Shown here piece by piece: positions 23,155 to 34,837 of a stretch of DNA of 64,000 bases (position 1 is its first letter; every line of letters begins with the position of its first letter). A program made the translations under genes and the position numbers. The notes beneath the pieces were generated by a model. That model searched no databases. It saw nothing but the letters and a program-made list of their open reading frames with translations, and had not been told where the DNA came from. Origin of the DNA: Epichloe hybrida. Its lineage: Eukaryota > Ascomycota > Sordariomycetes > Hypocreales > Clavicipitaceae. The stretch lies in assembly GCA_019022495.1 (NCBI GenBank), contig JAFEKR010000008.1:186001-250000 (forward strand). The letters are read 5' to 3'.

Positions 23155-25869
23155 ATGCCTGTTGCAAAGAAAGAGAGTGGCACGAGTGGGGGAAGTATTA
23201 GAGCTGACGTCCGCGGTCAGAACGGTAAGTTCCCGCAGCACTGGTCACACTTCATGGCGGAATGCTGACCTGCATTATCTCAAGGGAATCGATCAAACTT
23301 TCGAACCGATACAGCCATCTCCAACAGCCGCTTCGGCAACGAGCGAACTCTGCAACCATGGGTTCCCGATGCTAGTGATGGTGTTGATGGCAGTCTGGAG
23401 GCAAGCTCCAGCAGCGGGCCTTGGGACCAGTTTGCAGCAAACGAGAAGCTTTTTGGTCTGAAAACTGACTATGATGAGAATATGTATACTACCGCCATTA
23501 ACAAGACTCATCCTCAATATCGGGAAAGAATGGTTGCGGCTGAAAGAAAAGCGAAAGAGATAGAGCGAAGCGCTCCCGTCACTGCTCACGTTGCTGAGGA
23601 GCGTGTCATGGACTACGTCGGAGGGGGCGGCACTGGGGAGGAGAATGAAGAGGACAAGTGTGTTTTGCTAGTCCGCTTGCGCACTTCAACACTCAACACG
23701 GTCGACTGACACACTTTCTACAGGTACAGCGGTGTTCGTCGCCAGGACTTTCCTCCTCTAGGTGGGGGAAACAACAGATATACCCCTCCTGCCAAACGAG
23801 CGCCTACGGGTCAGTCATCGGTCAAGGGTGCACCAGTTGACCCAGCTATCATCTCGTCACAACTGAAAGCTCCTGCCAAGAAGCAGCAGGCTTCATCGGA
23901 ACAGTCACGATCGCAAGCCTTGGACGGGGCGAAAAATGGAATTGTTTCCAAGACCGAATCTCAAAAGCCATCACAGTCTAAAGCTGCAGATGACAAACGA
24001 GCTGATGCAAAACCCTCAACTCCACCTCCAGAGTCCAAGGCCCCCGATTCAAATTCAGCAGATAATGTGGCCGCTGCAAACTCAGCATCTGCGTCATCTT
24101 CCCGCAATGCTTCAGTGCAACCTAAAGACACAACTCCTAGTGCCACATCGACAGTCGAGCGTGACGTTTTGATAGAGTTTAGAAGTTTCGCCATTCAGCA
24201 GCGCATGAATGCTGAGAAAGCCAGAAGTAACAAGGCAAGAGCCGATAAGGAGGTCAAGCTAACCGAGCTCAAGAAATTCGCCAACAATTTCAAGCTCACA
24301 ACCCCTGTTCCCACAGATCTGGTTTCCATTATTGCCAAGGATCCTGCGAAACAGAAAGAGATTCAAGCAAAAGCTATGAAGAACGCCGAGGAGATGAAGA
24401 AGACGAAGGCAGAAGCCGTCGTGAAGGTGTTGGGCCAGCCCAAGGACACAACAGCCACCAAGCCGTCAGAAGCCAACTCAGCTTCAGGTGCTGTAGATGG
24501 ACGCCCATCGCGCGCACCAGCAGCTCCTCAAGCATCTAACACCCCTGGCACCGGCAATAGACATGTCGGATCTCGTCAACAATACCCGCAGCAACAATAT
24601 CATACCCAGCAATATCGAAACAATCGCGCCGGGCCGCAACACACTCCTCCTCAACAGCAACCTGGCAACTTGGCTCAAAGACTTCGCCAGGTTGAGGTCC
24701 AGCGGTTTTCACAGCCCCCTGCACCATCTCAACATGGCCCCGGCCATGAAATGCGTGCTCCCCCTACTGGTCCATCAGGCAACTTGGATTCTAGCTTTAA
24801 TCGACTGAGCGGAGCTCCCGGCCATATGGGTGCCAAATTGAACCCTAACAGCCATGAGTTCAGACCGAGCCCCTTTGCAGCAGCCTTCAACCCAAACAGT
24901 CATGCCAGCGCCAGTTCCAGCCCACGAACTTCTGTCAACAATGCAGCAGACAGTCCCGCTCCAGGTCCTCAAAAGGCAAGCACTCCCCTTATTCGTCGGA
25001 AGACGAAGGCTGTCGATGTGAAAAAGTGCTTGATCTTGTCCCACGTCAAGACTTTGAAACCTCCCCAGGGCCGCAACTGGGATGACAACGGCGGGTTGCG
25101 ACCATCTTATGACACGCTACCAACCTGGAGACAATTGCAGGATGACGAAAAGGCCGATTCAACGATGCACCTTACGTACAAGGAATATTTTGAGCGTCAG
25201 CCATTCAACAGCTCCTCGGCTGTTACACCCAACCCTCCCCATGCCGCCCCTCAGCACCCTCATCAGCATCAGTTGCCCTTCCATCTTCAGCACGGTGCTC
25301 ACAATATGGGTCCCCGGCAGTCGCCACACTTGCCTCCTATGCAGATGCACACGCAACAACATGGTCCAGTGCCTCACACGCCATACGGCGCTGACGATCA
25401 CCGCATGATGCATTCCAACTCTGCACAGTCGTTTGCCTCACCTCGTATGGGTCAGGTACCAGTCGCATATCCTGCCCAAGTTCCTTACAATCAACCCGTT
25501 TTCATGGGCCATAACAATCCCCAGATGGGTCCATATCGCAGCTTTTCCAACAACCCTCACTACATGGCGCCACAGCAGGGCCAAATGGGAGGTCCTATGA
25601 TGATGCAGCCGCAGTTCATCCATGGCCCCCAAGGGATGGTTGCTGCTCCGCAAATGATGTACCATGCTGGACACCCTCCGTTCATGCCACCATCCGGGCC
25701 GCCCCAACCCGGTTCTGGCGGTAACGGTTACCCCAGTCCCGGTCGACCTGCTGCATCTGTCATGGTCCACCAAGGTTCCCAGCAAGGCCAGCAAATGTAT
25801 GGCATGAGCCCTAGTGTACAATACAATCAGCCGTATGGGCCCGGGCAACCCAGTGGGCCGAGTCAGTGA
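23155..25869 (+). CDS. pbp1: Ataxin-2/Pbp1 homologue with LsmAD and PAM2
   Basis: Exons 23155-23224, 23285-23657 and 23724-25869 give 862 residues from the ATG at 23155. The LsmAD region occupies about residues 25-135: RSNFRTDTAISNSRFGNERT, LQPWVPD, WDQFAANEKLFGLKTDYDEN and YTTAINKTHPQYRERM. A PAM2-like poly(A)-binding-protein motif, LNPNSHEFRPSPFAAAF, lies near 519-535. The rest is Pro/Gln/His-rich and disordered, with a Met/Gln-rich C-terminus. Pbp1/ataxin-2 proteins bind Pab1 and act in mRNA stability, stress granules and TORC1 signalling. The N-terminal Lsm domain usual in this family is not visible upstream, so the start may be incomplete: the frame is open back to 23095 and small upstream exons are possible. 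Confidence 0.85.
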
Positions 25870-27239
25870 TTGTTTGACTCGGCTTCTCGTTGTTGTCTTT
25901 GTCGCGTGGCGTGGCCTTGCTGGCTAATTCCAGGCTGAATCGAGGTTCGTCGCGGCAACTCCGTGCAGCGTATGTCCTGCAACAGCTCCTAGCTTGTTGG
26001 TGTGCGGAAGGCCGCGCGTTGAGACGCAAACTGTCGGTCGTGATCATTTCTATACGATACCCGACTAAATGCAGAATCTAGTATCGTTTACAGTCTGAGA
26101 TTCACGGAATAGTCGGTCGGTCAGCCACTGGCGATCTATTGAAGAATTTGACGACTTTACAAACATTGGCATAGGTCATGTCGTTGGATTTGAATCAGAC
26201 ATATTCGACAGCAATTGTTACATTTTAGGGACTTCCCAGTCACTTACCTGACACAATCACCTCACAGGATTTCTCGTTTGGATTACATCTCGCGAAGGTG
26301 GTCTTGTTCTCTCACACATGTCTTTTTTTGTTCATCCAAAGCCGTGAGATGATGGCGTTGTTATCCTTGGTCATGACGAGTGGACAATCAACATCACCGT
26401 CTACTTTGGGTAGCATAAATCTGTATAGCCGCGCCCCATCTGTGAGTTGGTCGCCCTGCCGTGGCTGTTTTGCCACCGACATGTGCTGAAAGTTCCGGGT
26501 TCTTCGCGACTCCCCTTCTCCCCTTGTCTTGATGACAAGAGGGAGCTTTGGACTTGAGCACTGCAAAGCTGTTGAAGAAACTGGGTCAGGATTTATCTAC
26601 TACAAGAACTGCTGCCGGTTTCGTTCTTTTGTCAATATTAGGAACATATCTTTCGGAGTGCGTACGAGCGGTACGTCGTCTACACTTAGATGCCCGCCAG
26701 ACGTGGTGACATCCATGACTTTGGCGGCTTTATTGTCGAATCAAGCTAGGATAGTTGCAAATAGTCGTTGAGTGGGGTGGATGATGGGGTTAACGTGAGG
26801 TAGCCTAGCCAGAAAAAGAAACAGTTTTCAGAATCCACGAAGATTGACACAGGGCAGACGCTGTCTGTGGGGTCGTTATGTATTTATTGTGTTCCCGTTG
26901 TTTGGGTGCAATGCGTCATTTAAAGAAAAAGGTCCCTGTGGAGCCAGTTGATTGAAAAGTACATGTACGGACTAGAGTTGAGGAGCCACGACCACTCACC
27001 CGGCTCGTGTCACTTGTCCCGGGACGTCCCTTTCCCATGGAAGAACCGTACCACGATCACAAATAGCAAATGGCTGCGTGGTATTATCGGGACTACAATG
27101 CTTCATCATGCGCCTCATGACGGCACGTACTGTGGGCACGTACTGTAGGGTAGTTGTTGGCAAGGCTCATACATGTGGATTTTGATTTCGTGATGAGGCC
27201 TCCCGCCCGCCCCACCCACCACCAGTCCAGTGGACCTCG
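25870..27239. other. Intergenic region, no gene seen
   Basis: This 1.4-kb stretch lies between the pbp1 stop and the glutamine-codon repeat upstream of the WW gene. The first part should be the pbp1 3' UTR. Open frames inside are short and unconvincing. Confidence 0.45.

Positions 27240-27302
<63 letters not shown>
27240..27302 (+). repeat. (CAACAG)n repeat, 21 in-frame glutamine codons
   Basis: About ten CAACAG hexamers with one extra CAG near the start. Read in the frame of the WW-protein ATG at 27540, the tract encodes 21 consecutive glutamines, and no stop intervenes between 27186 and that ATG. No ATG lies in this upstream frame. It is therefore either leader sequence or part of an N-terminal extension. 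Confidence 0.85.
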
Positions 27303-27303
<1 letters not shown>

Positions 27304-27539
27304 CCACGTCCCCGCCAACCCCAAGCAATATCACTAAAAATACCCCTACGGCTTGCTGGGCCTGCGCTGTTGGGCCTACGCTGTTCCTCGCGGCTCTCCA
27401 ACTCTCAACCCCGTTTCCGTTCGTTGGGAGACACTCATCTTCCTGCTTCCTGCTCCATCTCCAAACGCTCTACGATCTTCTCTGGCTCACGCCACCATCT
27501 GTTGCTCCCTCTCGCCCTGCGATCGCGACCGCCACGGCC

Positions 27540-28971
27540 ATGGCTGGCCCAACGTCACCAAGTAACGAGGGTCCCTCGTTCGCCCCTCCTTCACTCCCTC
27601 CAGGCTGGATCGCGCAGTGGGATGGTGCCAGCAAGAAGTACTACTACGTCCAGCTTGCAACCGGTGCATCTCAATGGGAGATACCTACGCAGGCCGCCAA
27701 AACGGGCAGCACGCCCGGACAGGCCGTCGAACACCCGTACGGTGCTCCCCCCACGCCCCAACTTATCACCCATCCGGACGGTTCTCAGACTGTCAAGCAT
27801 CCCGACGGCACCATGGAGCCCATCATGGCGGACGGAACGAGGGGCGCGGATGGACCGGCCGGTGATCGAGGTATTGGTGTAAGTTTTCACATTCATCGGC
27901 GCGCTCGACCGAATCAAGGACCAAGAGTCGCATATGATGTGTACTAACGTTGTGCCTCCGATTCTGTTCAAAGTCCATGGCCATGAACGCCATCCTCGGC
28001 GGCAAAAAACAATCATCGGGCGGCGGAGGCCTGGGAGGATTGGCAAGCCAGTTTCTCGGTGGCAGCGGCGGTGGTCATGGCGGTGGTCATGGTGGTGGAA
28101 ACAGCGGCGGAAACGGATTAGCTGGGCAACTGGCGGGGAAGCTCGCCTCGAACCTCTTCTCGCCGTCAGAAAAACCCAACCCACCCCAAAATTATCACGG
28201 CGGACAGAACAACAAACCTAGTCACCAGGGCGGTCTTGCTGGAGCCGTCTTTGGTGGCGTTGCTTCCATGTTTGGAGGCAAGGAGTCATCGTCTCATGGT
28301 GTAAGTCTACATCTCGTCACGATATGCCTCGCGCCGGCGTCAGTGAGACATTGATCCAAGCGTTTCCCAACTAACACGCTCGGCCCCAATCTTAGAACCA
28401 AAACTTCGGATACTCCAACTCTGGAGCCGGCACATACTCTGGCGGCAATGCGCCGACGTACAATCCGCCGGGAACCTCGCATTCCGCCTCGGCGCTTCCT
28501 CATTCGTCTCATATCACCTCTTCGAGTCCAATTCAACACCAACACCAACACCAACAACAACACCAACACCACCACCAACAGCAGCACAGCTCCCAAAGTC
28601 ATCAATCGGAGGGTCATCAGTCATACCCTCCACCCCCGCCGCAGGGACACACCCCAAATCAGCAAACAAGCTACCAAGGAGGCTATCAAGGACACCAGCA
28701 GCCACAGCAAAACCACTCCTCGTATGGCGACCAAGGCTACTCAAGCAACTCTAGCAACTCTGGCACACCCGGTGGTCCTGGAGGTTACCCCGCCGCACAA
28801 CATGGAGCGCCAGGAGGATACCCAGGGGGTGGACAATCCAATTATGGGGCTCCGCAACAGCACCATCATAACTACGGTCCGCCTCCACACGGTGGGCACA
28901 ACTCGTCTCAATACGGTGGCAGCAATCAGTTTTACCAAGGCGGCCAGCAGTACGGTGGAGGCCATTATTGA
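27540..28971 (+). CDS. WW-domain protein with Gly/Gln/His-rich tail
   Basis: Exons 27540-27878, 27974-28300 and 28396-28971 give 413 residues from the ATG at 27540. A single WW domain occupies about residues 18-50: LPPGWIAQWDGASKKYYYVQ and ATGASQWEIPT, with Trp23, the aromatic YYY, Trp46 and Pro49. A His-Pro-Asp-Gly motif recurs (THPDGSQ, KHPDGTM). The middle is Gly-rich (LGGSGGGHGGGHGGG). The last exon is rich in Gln, His, Gly, Tyr and Ser (QHQHQHQQQHQHHHQQQH), a prion-like composition. WW domains bind proline-rich ligands; by layout it resembles fungal Wwm1-type proteins, but that is a loose comparison. The upstream frame is open with a polyglutamine tract, so the N-terminus may be longer. 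Confidence 0.82.
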
Positions 28972-29418
28972 TCTGCCGCATACCGAGTCGTTTGATTGTG
29001 TTGGAATTGGTTGGTCCCAGTCGACAAATTTTGGGCCATGTCTTTTTTATATTAACAAAGGGGGGACCTAGAACATCGACCAAAAACTGGTGAGGCACAA
29101 AGCTTCGCTCGAGAGGACGTGACGGATGTTTACCACAGGTGGTTGTGATGATTCCGGGCCTATATATGGCGTGCTTGTCCTGGAATCTGCATTTGTGTCT
29201 TTTTTCCCCCCATTTCCTCCCCCCTCCCCCCCGGGGCTTAGACGGCCCTTTGTAAGGAGTAGAGAAGCAATGAGTTACGACAAGGTGAAACGAGGTTTAC
29301 ATGGATTTGAAGTTTTTCTTATGTATCTAGATTCTCTCATTGAATTGTTGCCGTGTTTTGATAGTTTCCGAACAAACAATATCATGCAGCTCACGACTCG
29401 AGGCAGTTGTTTTGCCTT
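28972..29418. other. Convergent 3' spacer
   Basis: This 447-bp spacer lies between two tail-to-tail genes. It holds both 3' UTRs and a pyrimidine run (T/C-rich, 29201-29235). No coding sequence was seen. Confidence 0.5.
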
Positions 29419-30189
29419 TCAATTCTCCTTTTTCATTTGGCTGTCGGGTAAATTTGCCACGGACAGCAAGCTAGACGAGATGCATCGAGCCATGAACCAG
29501 GTGGCAACGCTTAAGAGAAGCAGATAGCACACGGTGAGGGAGAGAGAACGCGGAAGCACGTTGAGCAAGAATGGATCTAATATCAGATCAACTAGCACTG
29601 GCGGTGGGTTAGACATTAGCTCTTTATTGTCGGTAAAGTAGTCGGCCGCTGCTTGAATCTCAACAAGCAGTGAAGGGCTATCCGAGAGCTCAGCAGTCGA
29701 CCTTTCCACTGTCGGAGCGTCCCGCCTCGAAGCCGAAAATGTCTTCAATGATTGGAGGAGTCCAGGGTTCTCGAGCACTGCATCTAGAGCATGGGCTTTT
29801 ATATCGACACGCGTCGGTTCCTATGTTGCGTATGAGACAGGTGCCTCCTTCGTGTGCAGGATCATGCAACCACGGCTTCATTAAGGAACAGGAACACTCA
29901 CCAGAGCCGACCAGCAGATTCGTAATTCATATCTCTGACTTTCAGTCAGGTTTTCGAGAAGAACCCATGATGACAGTCCACGCGGGCCAGATTGCCGGGA
30001 TGTGAATACGCGATCCAATGTCGTGCGAATAGACGCCTCGTTGTGAGTGAGGGTGTGAATGTTGAGTGAGGACAGTGTGGAGTTGGTGCTCGGTAGCCGG
30101 GATGGAGGCGGACCGGTGAATATTATCTTCTCGACATTGGCAACGGCGACGTGCGCCAGGGTGTGCAGGAGAAACAGGATCAGGAGCAT
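29419..30189 (-). CDS. Signal-peptide membrane protein, unrecognised
   Basis: Exons 30189-29902 and 29820-29419 give 229 residues. The N-terminus MLLILFLLHTLAHVAVANVE looks like a cleavable signal peptide. A conserved-looking core spans the junction: ENLTESQRYELRICWSALEP. An amphipathic middle follows (LLVEIQAAADYFTDNKELMS). Near the C-terminus are a hydrophobic stretch (PVLVDLILDPFLLNVLP) and a clear transmembrane helix (LTVCYLLLLSVATWFMA), then a short basic tail. The layout suggests a lumenal domain anchored in the ER membrane. I recall similar fungal proteins but cannot name a function. The intron (81 nt) was placed by frame and the junction CTG|GTGAGT. Confidence 0.7.
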
Positions 30190-31333
30190 GGCTCTTGTTG
30201 CCGTGATGACGGGTTTTTAAAGAGCCAGCTTGCGAACGAAACTTGATGGGCGAGTTGCTGGAGCGCGGCCGTTGATAGGCCAGTCACTGACTAGCCGCTG
30301 ACTAGCATAAGTGAACTGAAGTGGCACACTCATGCTGCAAGCAATTCGCAGGCGCGGCGGCGGCCAAGCCTGGTATAGCGGTGGCCGAGGCTCGCGGTAA
30401 TAATTTAGTGCTATTCCGTGAGTAACGTGACGGGAAACAAGAAAAGCAAGGGAGACCGACCCAACGTCGGTCAGTCAGTGCATCGTGTCCATTTGAGCTT
30501 GTGAGAAAGCAAGGGGTGCACCTTTCTGGTCCCTGGTTGATGTTGGGCTCTGGCTTGCTGATTTTCGTTTATTAGGAAGAAAAAATCAGTGCATTATTAG
30601 CCGCAGATGGAAAACACAATGGCAAGACTCTTACTCCGTACCACCACAACCATGTCTTATGTACATACTACTTTCTGATGGCGAATGGCTGGTCACCTCT
30701 CCTATCAGGGGAATGGCCCCAAGTTCAAAGCATTCGTCCGATTCTGCAGCGTTCGACGCAACATGGACTTGGCCGGAAGAGCAGGGAGCGGGAGCCGGTG
30801 GACAGGATTCAAGATGTGGGTTCTCTGCAAATGAAGCAATAATAAAGTAAACAAGTTCACAGTGCTAGAAACGAAGTGCCATCTCGGCAAGGTGATGAGC
30901 GGGTCCAACAGCCCCCAGCAGCCCCAGCAGCCCCAGCAGCCCCAACAGCAGTGCCAGGCAGTGCCAGGCTGTCATAAAAGCCCAGCCTAATCCGTAGAGC
31001 GGTGAGCAACAGCAGGGACCTCGCAGACGCGCTTGCCTGTTTCAAGGCACGACGAGGAAATCAACAAATCCCCAGACAGCAGCGCATCTCCCTCGCCCCC
31101 TCCCCTGCTGGCCACCCAAATTTTCCCCACCTATTTTCCTTCACCCGGCGTCCCGTCACGCACCTTGCACCGAGACTTCTCTCCCAACCTCACACGACCC
31201 CGTTCCGTGCAGCGAGGAAAATAGAGAGTCCCTTTTTCGGCTTTAATTCTTCATTCTACCATCTCTCCCGTCTTCTTGCTCACCCATCCATATCATTTTG
31301 TTAATCCTCACTCTTGCGTCGCAATCCTTCATC
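30190..31333. other. Divergent promoter region with minisatellite
   Basis: This region lies between the membrane-protein gene (minus) and alpha-tubulin (plus). The last 250 bp before the tubulin ATG are pyrimidine-rich (for example CTCCCTCGCCCCCTCCCC near 31087), typical of a highly expressed fungal gene. A 9-bp tandem repeat lies at 30908-30950. No gene was seen. Confidence 0.5.
30908..30950. repeat. 9-bp tandem repeat AGCAGCCCC
   Basis: Three perfect AGCAGCCCC units (30917-30943) with degenerate flanking copies, about 400 bp upstream of the alpha-tubulin ATG. Two copies of CAGTGCCAGG follow immediately. Confidence 0.8.
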
Positions 31334-33209
31334 ATGCGTGAGGTTATCAGCATCAACGGTAAAGAGCTCCCAGCTGCCCCTCATTTTTGGCCTCTGCCAC
31401 AACGCGTCTTTTGCTTCACCGCTGGTGCCGCCCCCCTTGGAGAAGTGCTAACAGTACGCACACAGTCGGTCAGGCTGGTTGCCAGATCGCCAATTCCTGC
31501 TGGGAGGTATGTCTGATTGAACTCGATGTATTATTGAACTTTGTATGTGTTTGTATTTGCTAACTTTTTGGATAGCTTTACTGCCTCGAGCACGGTATCC
31601 AGGTAACTCAACACCATTGTTGACTTGACAAACCTCCATCCACTCGAACGCCATAGCTGACAACTACGACTCCATGATAGCCTGATGGTTATCTCACTGA
31701 GGAGCGCAAGGCTCAGGACCCCGACCAGGGATTCAGCACTTTCTTCTCCGAGACTGGTACGAAAGACGAAAATCCGACGCCGACGCCCCCCTCCCCCTTT
31801 AGCCCCTTAGGCATCGCCGTTATAAGTTGAGGAGATGGGCTGACAATGTAAACTCGATGTACAGGCCAGGGCAAGTACGTTCCTCGTGCCATCTACTGCG
31901 ATCTCGAGCCCAATGTCGTCGATGAGGTCCGCACCGGTGCTTACCGCAACCTTTTCCACCCGGAGATGATGATCACTGGCAAGGAGGATGCTTCTAACAA
32001 CTACGCCCGTGGCCATTACACTGTTGGCAAGGAGCTCATCGAGGGTGTTCTCGACAAGATTCGTCGTGTTGCCGACAACTGCGTTGGCCTTCAGGGCTTC
32101 CTCGTCTTCCACTCCTTCGGTGGCGGTACTGGTTCCGGTTTCGGTGCCCTCTTGATGGAGCGCCTGTCCGTTGACTACGGCAAGAAGAGCAAGCTGGAGT
32201 TCTGCGTCTACCCTGCTCCACAGACTGCCACCTCTGTTGTTGAGCCTTACAACTCCATCCTCACCACGCACACCACCCTGGAGCACTCCGACTGCTCCTT
32301 CATGGTCGATAACGAAGCTATTTACGACATCTGCCGCCGCAACTTGGGTCTTGAGCGCCCCAACTACGAAAACTTGAATCGTTTGATTGCTCAGGGTAAG
32401 TTATAACGGATGACTATTTTCTTGATAGTTTTCATCCACTTCAGTGCGTGGGCCAGCTAACCGTGATTCTTTTCATTTCCTCGGAATAGTCGTCTCTTCC
32501 ATTACTGCTTCTCTCCGCTTCGATGGCTCCCTCAACGTTGATCTGAACGAATTCCAGACCAACTTGGTGCCCTATCCTCGTATCCACTTTCCTCTCGTTG
32601 CCTACGCTCCCGTCATTTCGGCTGCCAAGGCTGCTCACGAGGCCAACTCCGTCCAGGAAATCACCATGTCATGCTTCGAGCCCAACAACCAGATGGTCAA
32701 GTGTGACCCCCGTCACGGCAAGTACATGGCCACCTGCCTGCTGTACCGTGGTGACGTCGTACCCAACGACACACACGCTGCTGTTGCTTCTCTCAAGACC
32801 AAGCGCACTATTCAGTTTGTTGATTGGTGCCCTACTGGTTTCAAGCTTGGCATCTGCTACCAGGCTCCCGAAAACGTCCCCAACGGCGACTTGGCCAAGG
32901 TTAACCGTGCTGTGTGAGTTTTGCGCCCCCTGTATTGTTTGGAAAGTGAAAGTGCTTGTTAGTTGCTGACGCTCAAATTCCAGCTGTATGCTTTCCAACA
33001 CGACTGCCATCGCCGAGGCCTGGAGCTCTCTGTCTTTGAAGTTCGACCTGATGCACTCCAAGCGCGCTTTTGTGCACTGGTATGTTGGTGAGGGTATGGA
33101 GGAAGGTGAATTCTCCGAGGCCCGTGAGGACTTGGCTGCTTTGGAGCGCGATTACGAGGAGGTTGCTGCTGACTCCATGGGTGAGGAGGAGCTCGAGGCC
33201 GAATATTGA
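31334..33209 (+). CDS. tubA: Alpha-tubulin
   Basis: Seven exons: 31334-31358, 31466-31506, 31576-31602, 31681-31756, 31865-32395, 32490-32913 and 32984-33209, giving 449 residues, the normal length. It begins [20 protein letters not shown] and carries the GTP-binding tubulin signature GGGTGSGFG. Alpha-type features include the catalytic loop region and the acidic C-terminus EEELEAEY, ending in tyrosine. It pairs with beta-tubulin (not in this window) to form microtubules. Introns cluster in the 5' part, and the first coding exon is 25 nt. Many fungi have two alpha-tubulins; this window cannot say which isotype this is. Confidence 0.97.
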
Positions 33210-33644
33210 ACGGCGCCGCACAAAAAGAGTGAGAGGGCGCCAGTGACACTTCTAAATTCTGGTCTCATACCCAGCCCCTTCGTATGAGTATTGTTCTTTA
33301 CCAACTTATAGCCAAACCCAGTTTTTTAATGTCAGAGAACAATCTGTAGATGTGACAGCTATGCAAGTGTACATCTGCGAGAACTTGTCGTGACTTAAGA
33401 TATTCTTCAAACATGATTTTTTTGTGGTGCCCTTGTATTATGTGCGTGATATGATAATTGTTGTGTCGGTTTAACGTGGGGTTGACTCCATGGCGGTCGG
33501 ACGATCGACGGGCCGGGGCAGAAGCCGATGCTACGCGACTTGGTCCTCATCTTAAACAGGCCGGCCGCACTCGAACTTCCAATGATTCTTTCTGGACATG
33601 CAGGCCAGTGCCAGTGCCAGTGTTGTTTGAAAAAATCAATCAAT
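33210..33644. other. Spacer between tubA and HMG-CoA lyase
   Basis: This 435-bp spacer contains the tubulin 3' flank and the lyase promoter. Three CCAGTG units stand at 33605-33622, 22 bp before the lyase ATG. No gene was seen. Confidence 0.45.
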
Positions 33645-34837
33645 ATGACTCTCATTAGGTCAGCAGTATGCAGAGCGTGCCAGCAGTCCCGATTCCATCT
33701 ACGACGAGGCTTTGCAACAGCCAGCAGCCAGCAAGCTGTGCCGAATAACAAGGTCAAGCTAGTTGAAGTTGGTCCGCGTGATGGCTTGCAGAATGAGAAG
33801 AAGGCCATTCCCCTCGCAACCAAGGTCGAGCTGATTGAACGATTGGCTAGAACAGGTGTTTCTACAATTGAGGCTGGGTCCTTTGTTTCCCCCAAATGGG
33901 TCCCACAGGTTGGTTTTCATGAAGCATACGGCGTCTACGTTTGCACTGTTTCTGACAGGAGTCATTCTGATTTTTCTGGGACATGTAGATGGCGAATTCT
34001 AGCGATATCCTGGAGCACATTCTGCAGAGCAAGCTGCAAGCTCCTGTCCCAATGACGTACTCCTTCCTCAGCCCCAATACTAGGGGCCTACAGAACGCTG
34101 CTGATATCCTCAGAGCGAACCCGAGAACATTCTCTACGGAACTTGATCCACAAAACAACAGCAAGGGTGAGCCAAACCCTGCAGTGGAAATCGCCGTCTT
34201 TGCCGCAGCCACCGAGAGCTTCTCGCAAAAGAATCTGAACTGCGACATCCAAACATCTTTGGAGCGATTCAAAGCCGTGATTCAAGACGCGAAGGCGCTG
34301 GGCTTGCGAGTCAGAGCCTATGTATCAGTGGTTCTAGGTTGTCCCTTTGAAGGATTCGACGTTGACCCCCACAAGGTGGCTGAAATTTCTACCGAGCTTC
34401 TCGAAGCAGGTGCTGATGAGATTTCTCTGGGTGACACCACCGGAATGGGAACGGCGCCCCGCACGAGCGCACTTCTGAGATGCATGTCCGCCGTGGGAAT
34501 TCGTACAGAGGATGTTGCTATGCATTTCCATGACACGTACGGGCAAGCGCTGGTGAACACGGCCGTCTCTCTGGAACATGGCATCAGGACGTTTGACAGC
34601 AGTGTTGGCGGGCTCGGTGGATGCCCTTACAGCCCCGGGGCTACTGGCAACGTTGCTACGGAGAACATGGTCTACTTCATGGAGACGCTAGGTATGGATA
34701 CGGGAATTGATCTGGATGCGATGTCTGATATTGGGCATTGGATCACGGCGGAATTGGGTAAGTCGAACGATAGCACGGTTGGCAAAGCCGTTCTTGGCGC
34801 AAGGGCGCGAGCTATGGCTGAAGCTACCAAGGGTTAA
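33645..34837 (+). CDS. Hydroxymethylglutaryl-CoA lyase
   Basis: Exons 33645-33908 and 33989-34837 give 370 residues. The Arg-rich N-terminus (IRSAVCRACQQSRFHLRRGF) fits a mitochondrial presequence, and there is no C-terminal peroxisomal signal. Family motifs are VKLVEVGPRDGLQNEKK (catalytic Arg and metal Asp), EAGSFVSPKWVPQM, YVSVVLGCPFEG, the metal-binding HFHDTYGQAL and the active-site cysteine loop GLGGCPYSPGATGN. The enzyme cleaves HMG-CoA to acetyl-CoA and acetoacetate, the last step of leucine catabolism. Loop and motifs separate it from isopropylmalate and homocitrate synthases. Confidence 0.95.

Noticed and set aside
27154..27882. Alternative frame across the CAACAG repeat encoding Asn-Ser repeats
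   Set aside because: It conflicts with the WW-domain frame and shows no protein features after the repeat.
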